Positions 4,804 to 5,773 of a stretch of DNA of 5,773 bases are shown here, piece after piece. The position numbers and the translations under genes are program-made. How positions within the stretch are numbered: the stretch's first letter is position 1; each line of letters begins with the position of its first letter. This DNA comes from an uncultured Lachnospiraceae bacterium (lineage in GTDB: Bacteria > Bacillota > Clostridia > Lachnospirales > Lachnospiraceae): NCBI GenBank assembly GCA_900313745.1, contig OMSM01000214.1, positions 1 through 5,773 of the forward strand, read 5' to 3'. The notes below the pieces were generated by a model. It saw nothing but the letters and a program-made list of their open reading frames with translations. It did not search any database and was not told the DNA's origin.

Positions 4804-5773
4804 TGGAAAACGTGTTTAATATCATCGATTTCGGCGCGGTTCCGGACGGGAAAACCGATTCCACGGCCGCCATCCAGAGCGCGCTTGACGCGGCGGGAGA
4901 GTGCATGGGCGAGGTCGTCGTGCCCCCGGGAATCTACAGGACGCGCCGCCTCTGCATGCGCCCTAAGACAAAACTTTCCGGAACCTCCGCATGGCTTTTC
5001 GGCCAGTTCGGCGGGTCGATCTTCGAGCTGGACGACGAAGAGGCCGCGTGCATGATCGACATCACCGGGGCCTTCGGATGCCAGATCTCGGGGATGAACC
5101 TGGACGGCAGGAATCTCGGGGAGAAGGTGTGCGGAATATGGCTCCGCTGGCCGGAATACAACGGCGGGGGAAGGGAGGATACACCCACCATCGACGACTG
5201 CAGGATCGGGTGTTTTAGCGGTGACGGCGTGCACCTGGAGCACATCTGGTGCTTCTCCGTCCGCCATACCCAGATGTTCCGCAACGGCGGGGCGGGACTT
5301 TACATCGACGGCTGGGACGGGTTCATCCTGGACAACTGGTTCTCCGGCAATAAGAACGGCGGGATCCTCGGAGGCCCGACCGCGACATCGCTCACGGCCA
5401 CCGGAAACCGGGTGGAGTGGAACCGGGTGGGCGGTTTCGTGATCCCGGCCGGTGTCGCGATAAACATCACCGGCAACTATTTCGACCGGAGCGGCGGCCC
5501 GGCACTGAAGCTTGGCTCGGCAGAGGGAGAGGTGGAGTCGGTCACCATCACCGGCAATTTCATCTACCGCAGCGGAAAGCCTGGCGAGGGGCTGGAGAAG
5601 GAGGACGAAAACTCCCACGTCCTTATGGACCACTGCGTGAATGTGACCTTCACCGGAAATACGTTCCGCTACGGGAGGGACGACAACGGTAAAGGCATCT
5701 GGAGCCCGGACATCGACATGGTCATCCGGAACTGCAATTACTGCATCTTCGCGGAGAACGCCATGCACCACGG
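4803..5773 (+). CDS. Right-handed beta-helix protein, pectate-lyase-like superfamily (3' end cut off)
   Basis: An open frame of 323 codons runs from ATG 4803 to the window edge with no stop, so the C-terminus is missing. The N-terminus has the classic pectate-lyase-3/GH28-related pattern: IIDFGAVPDGKTDSTAAIQ (7-25), then GEVVVPPGIY (36-45), the first coil of a right-handed parallel beta-helix. Later, ladder-like coils with repeated TGN triplets appear at 200-202, 223-225, 250-252 and 284-286. Enzymes with this fold cleave, lyse or epimerise acidic or fructan polysaccharides, but catalytic residues cannot be assigned here. There is no signal peptide, and about 11 cysteines are spread along the chain, which points to a cytoplasmic protein acting on imported oligosaccharides. 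It overlaps the SDR stop by one base and probably belongs to the same operon. The fold is secure; enzymatic activity is inferred, and a non-catalytic sugar-binding role is possible. Confidence 0.9.
   Translation, partial: MENVFNIIDFGAVPDGKTDSTAAIQSALDAAGECMGEVVVPPGIYRTRRLCMRPKTKLSGTSAWLFGQFGGSIFELDDEEAACMIDITGAFGCQISGMNLDGRNLGEKVCGIWLRWPEYNGGGREDTPTIDDCRIGCFSGDGVHLEHIWCFSVRHTQMFRNGGAGLYIDGWDGFILDNWFSGNKNGGILGGPTATSLTATGNRVEWNRVGGFVIPAGVAINITGNYFDRSGGPALKLGSAEGEVESVTITGNFIYRSGKPGEGLEKEDENSHVLMDHCVNVTFTGNTFRYGRDDNGKGIWSPDIDMVIRNCNYCIFAENAMHH

Noticed and set aside
4800..5771. A 323-codon minus-strand open frame opposite the beta-helix gene
   Set aside because: The plus strand carries clear beta-helix motifs and a coupled start; the antisense frame has no recognisable features.
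1..5773. CRISPR arrays, tRNA/rRNA genes, complete insertion sequences, phage genes or defence systems
   Set aside because: I saw no regularly spaced direct repeats, tRNA-like cloverleaf, transposase or phage motifs; the window is filled by five metabolic genes.

Overview
This window looks like a carbohydrate-catabolism locus from a GC-rich bacterium. The best guess is an anaerobic Gram-positive of the Clostridia/Lachnospiraceae type. That guess rests on strong AGGAGG-type ribosome binding sites, tight gene packing, and protein families typical of sugar-acid and plant-polysaccharide users in that group. It is an inference from style, not a taxonomic identification.

Layout: five protein-coding genes fill almost the whole window, arranged as two divergent transcription units around a 205-bp AT-rich intergenic region (2468-2672). 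Leftward (minus strand) are a YdhF-like aldo/keto reductase (2467 to 1553) and then, after 24 nt, a type-B carboxylesterase (1528 to 32). Rightward (plus strand) are an enolase-superfamily protein of the D-mannonate dehydratase/RspA family (2673-3887), a short-chain dehydrogenase/reductase (3955-4803) after a 67-nt gap, and a right-handed beta-helix protein of the pectate-lyase-like superfamily (4803 to beyond the right edge). The last gene overlaps the SDR stop by one base (TAATG). The first 31 bases hold the edge of what looks like a REP-type repeat.

How the genes may work together: all five lack a recognisable signal peptide, so the products should act in the cytoplasm on imported sugars or oligosaccharides. 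A plausible reading is that the beta-helix protein acts on a uronate-containing or otherwise modified oligosaccharide, the esterase removes ester groups, and the AKR and SDR interconvert carbonyl and alcohol groups. The ManD-like enzyme would dehydrate a sugar acid to a 2-keto-3-deoxy acid. The substrate cannot be read from the sequence. The ManD-like protein keeps the metal ligands of the family but appears to have lost the Tyr of the canonical Arg/Tyr pair, so it may not be a true mannonate dehydratase.

An 18-bp near-perfect palindrome (2570-2587) sits in the divergent intergenic region and is the best candidate operator. No regulator, transporter, RNA gene, CRISPR array or complete mobile element is visible. 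The many long opposite-strand open frames are GC-driven shadows of the five genes.
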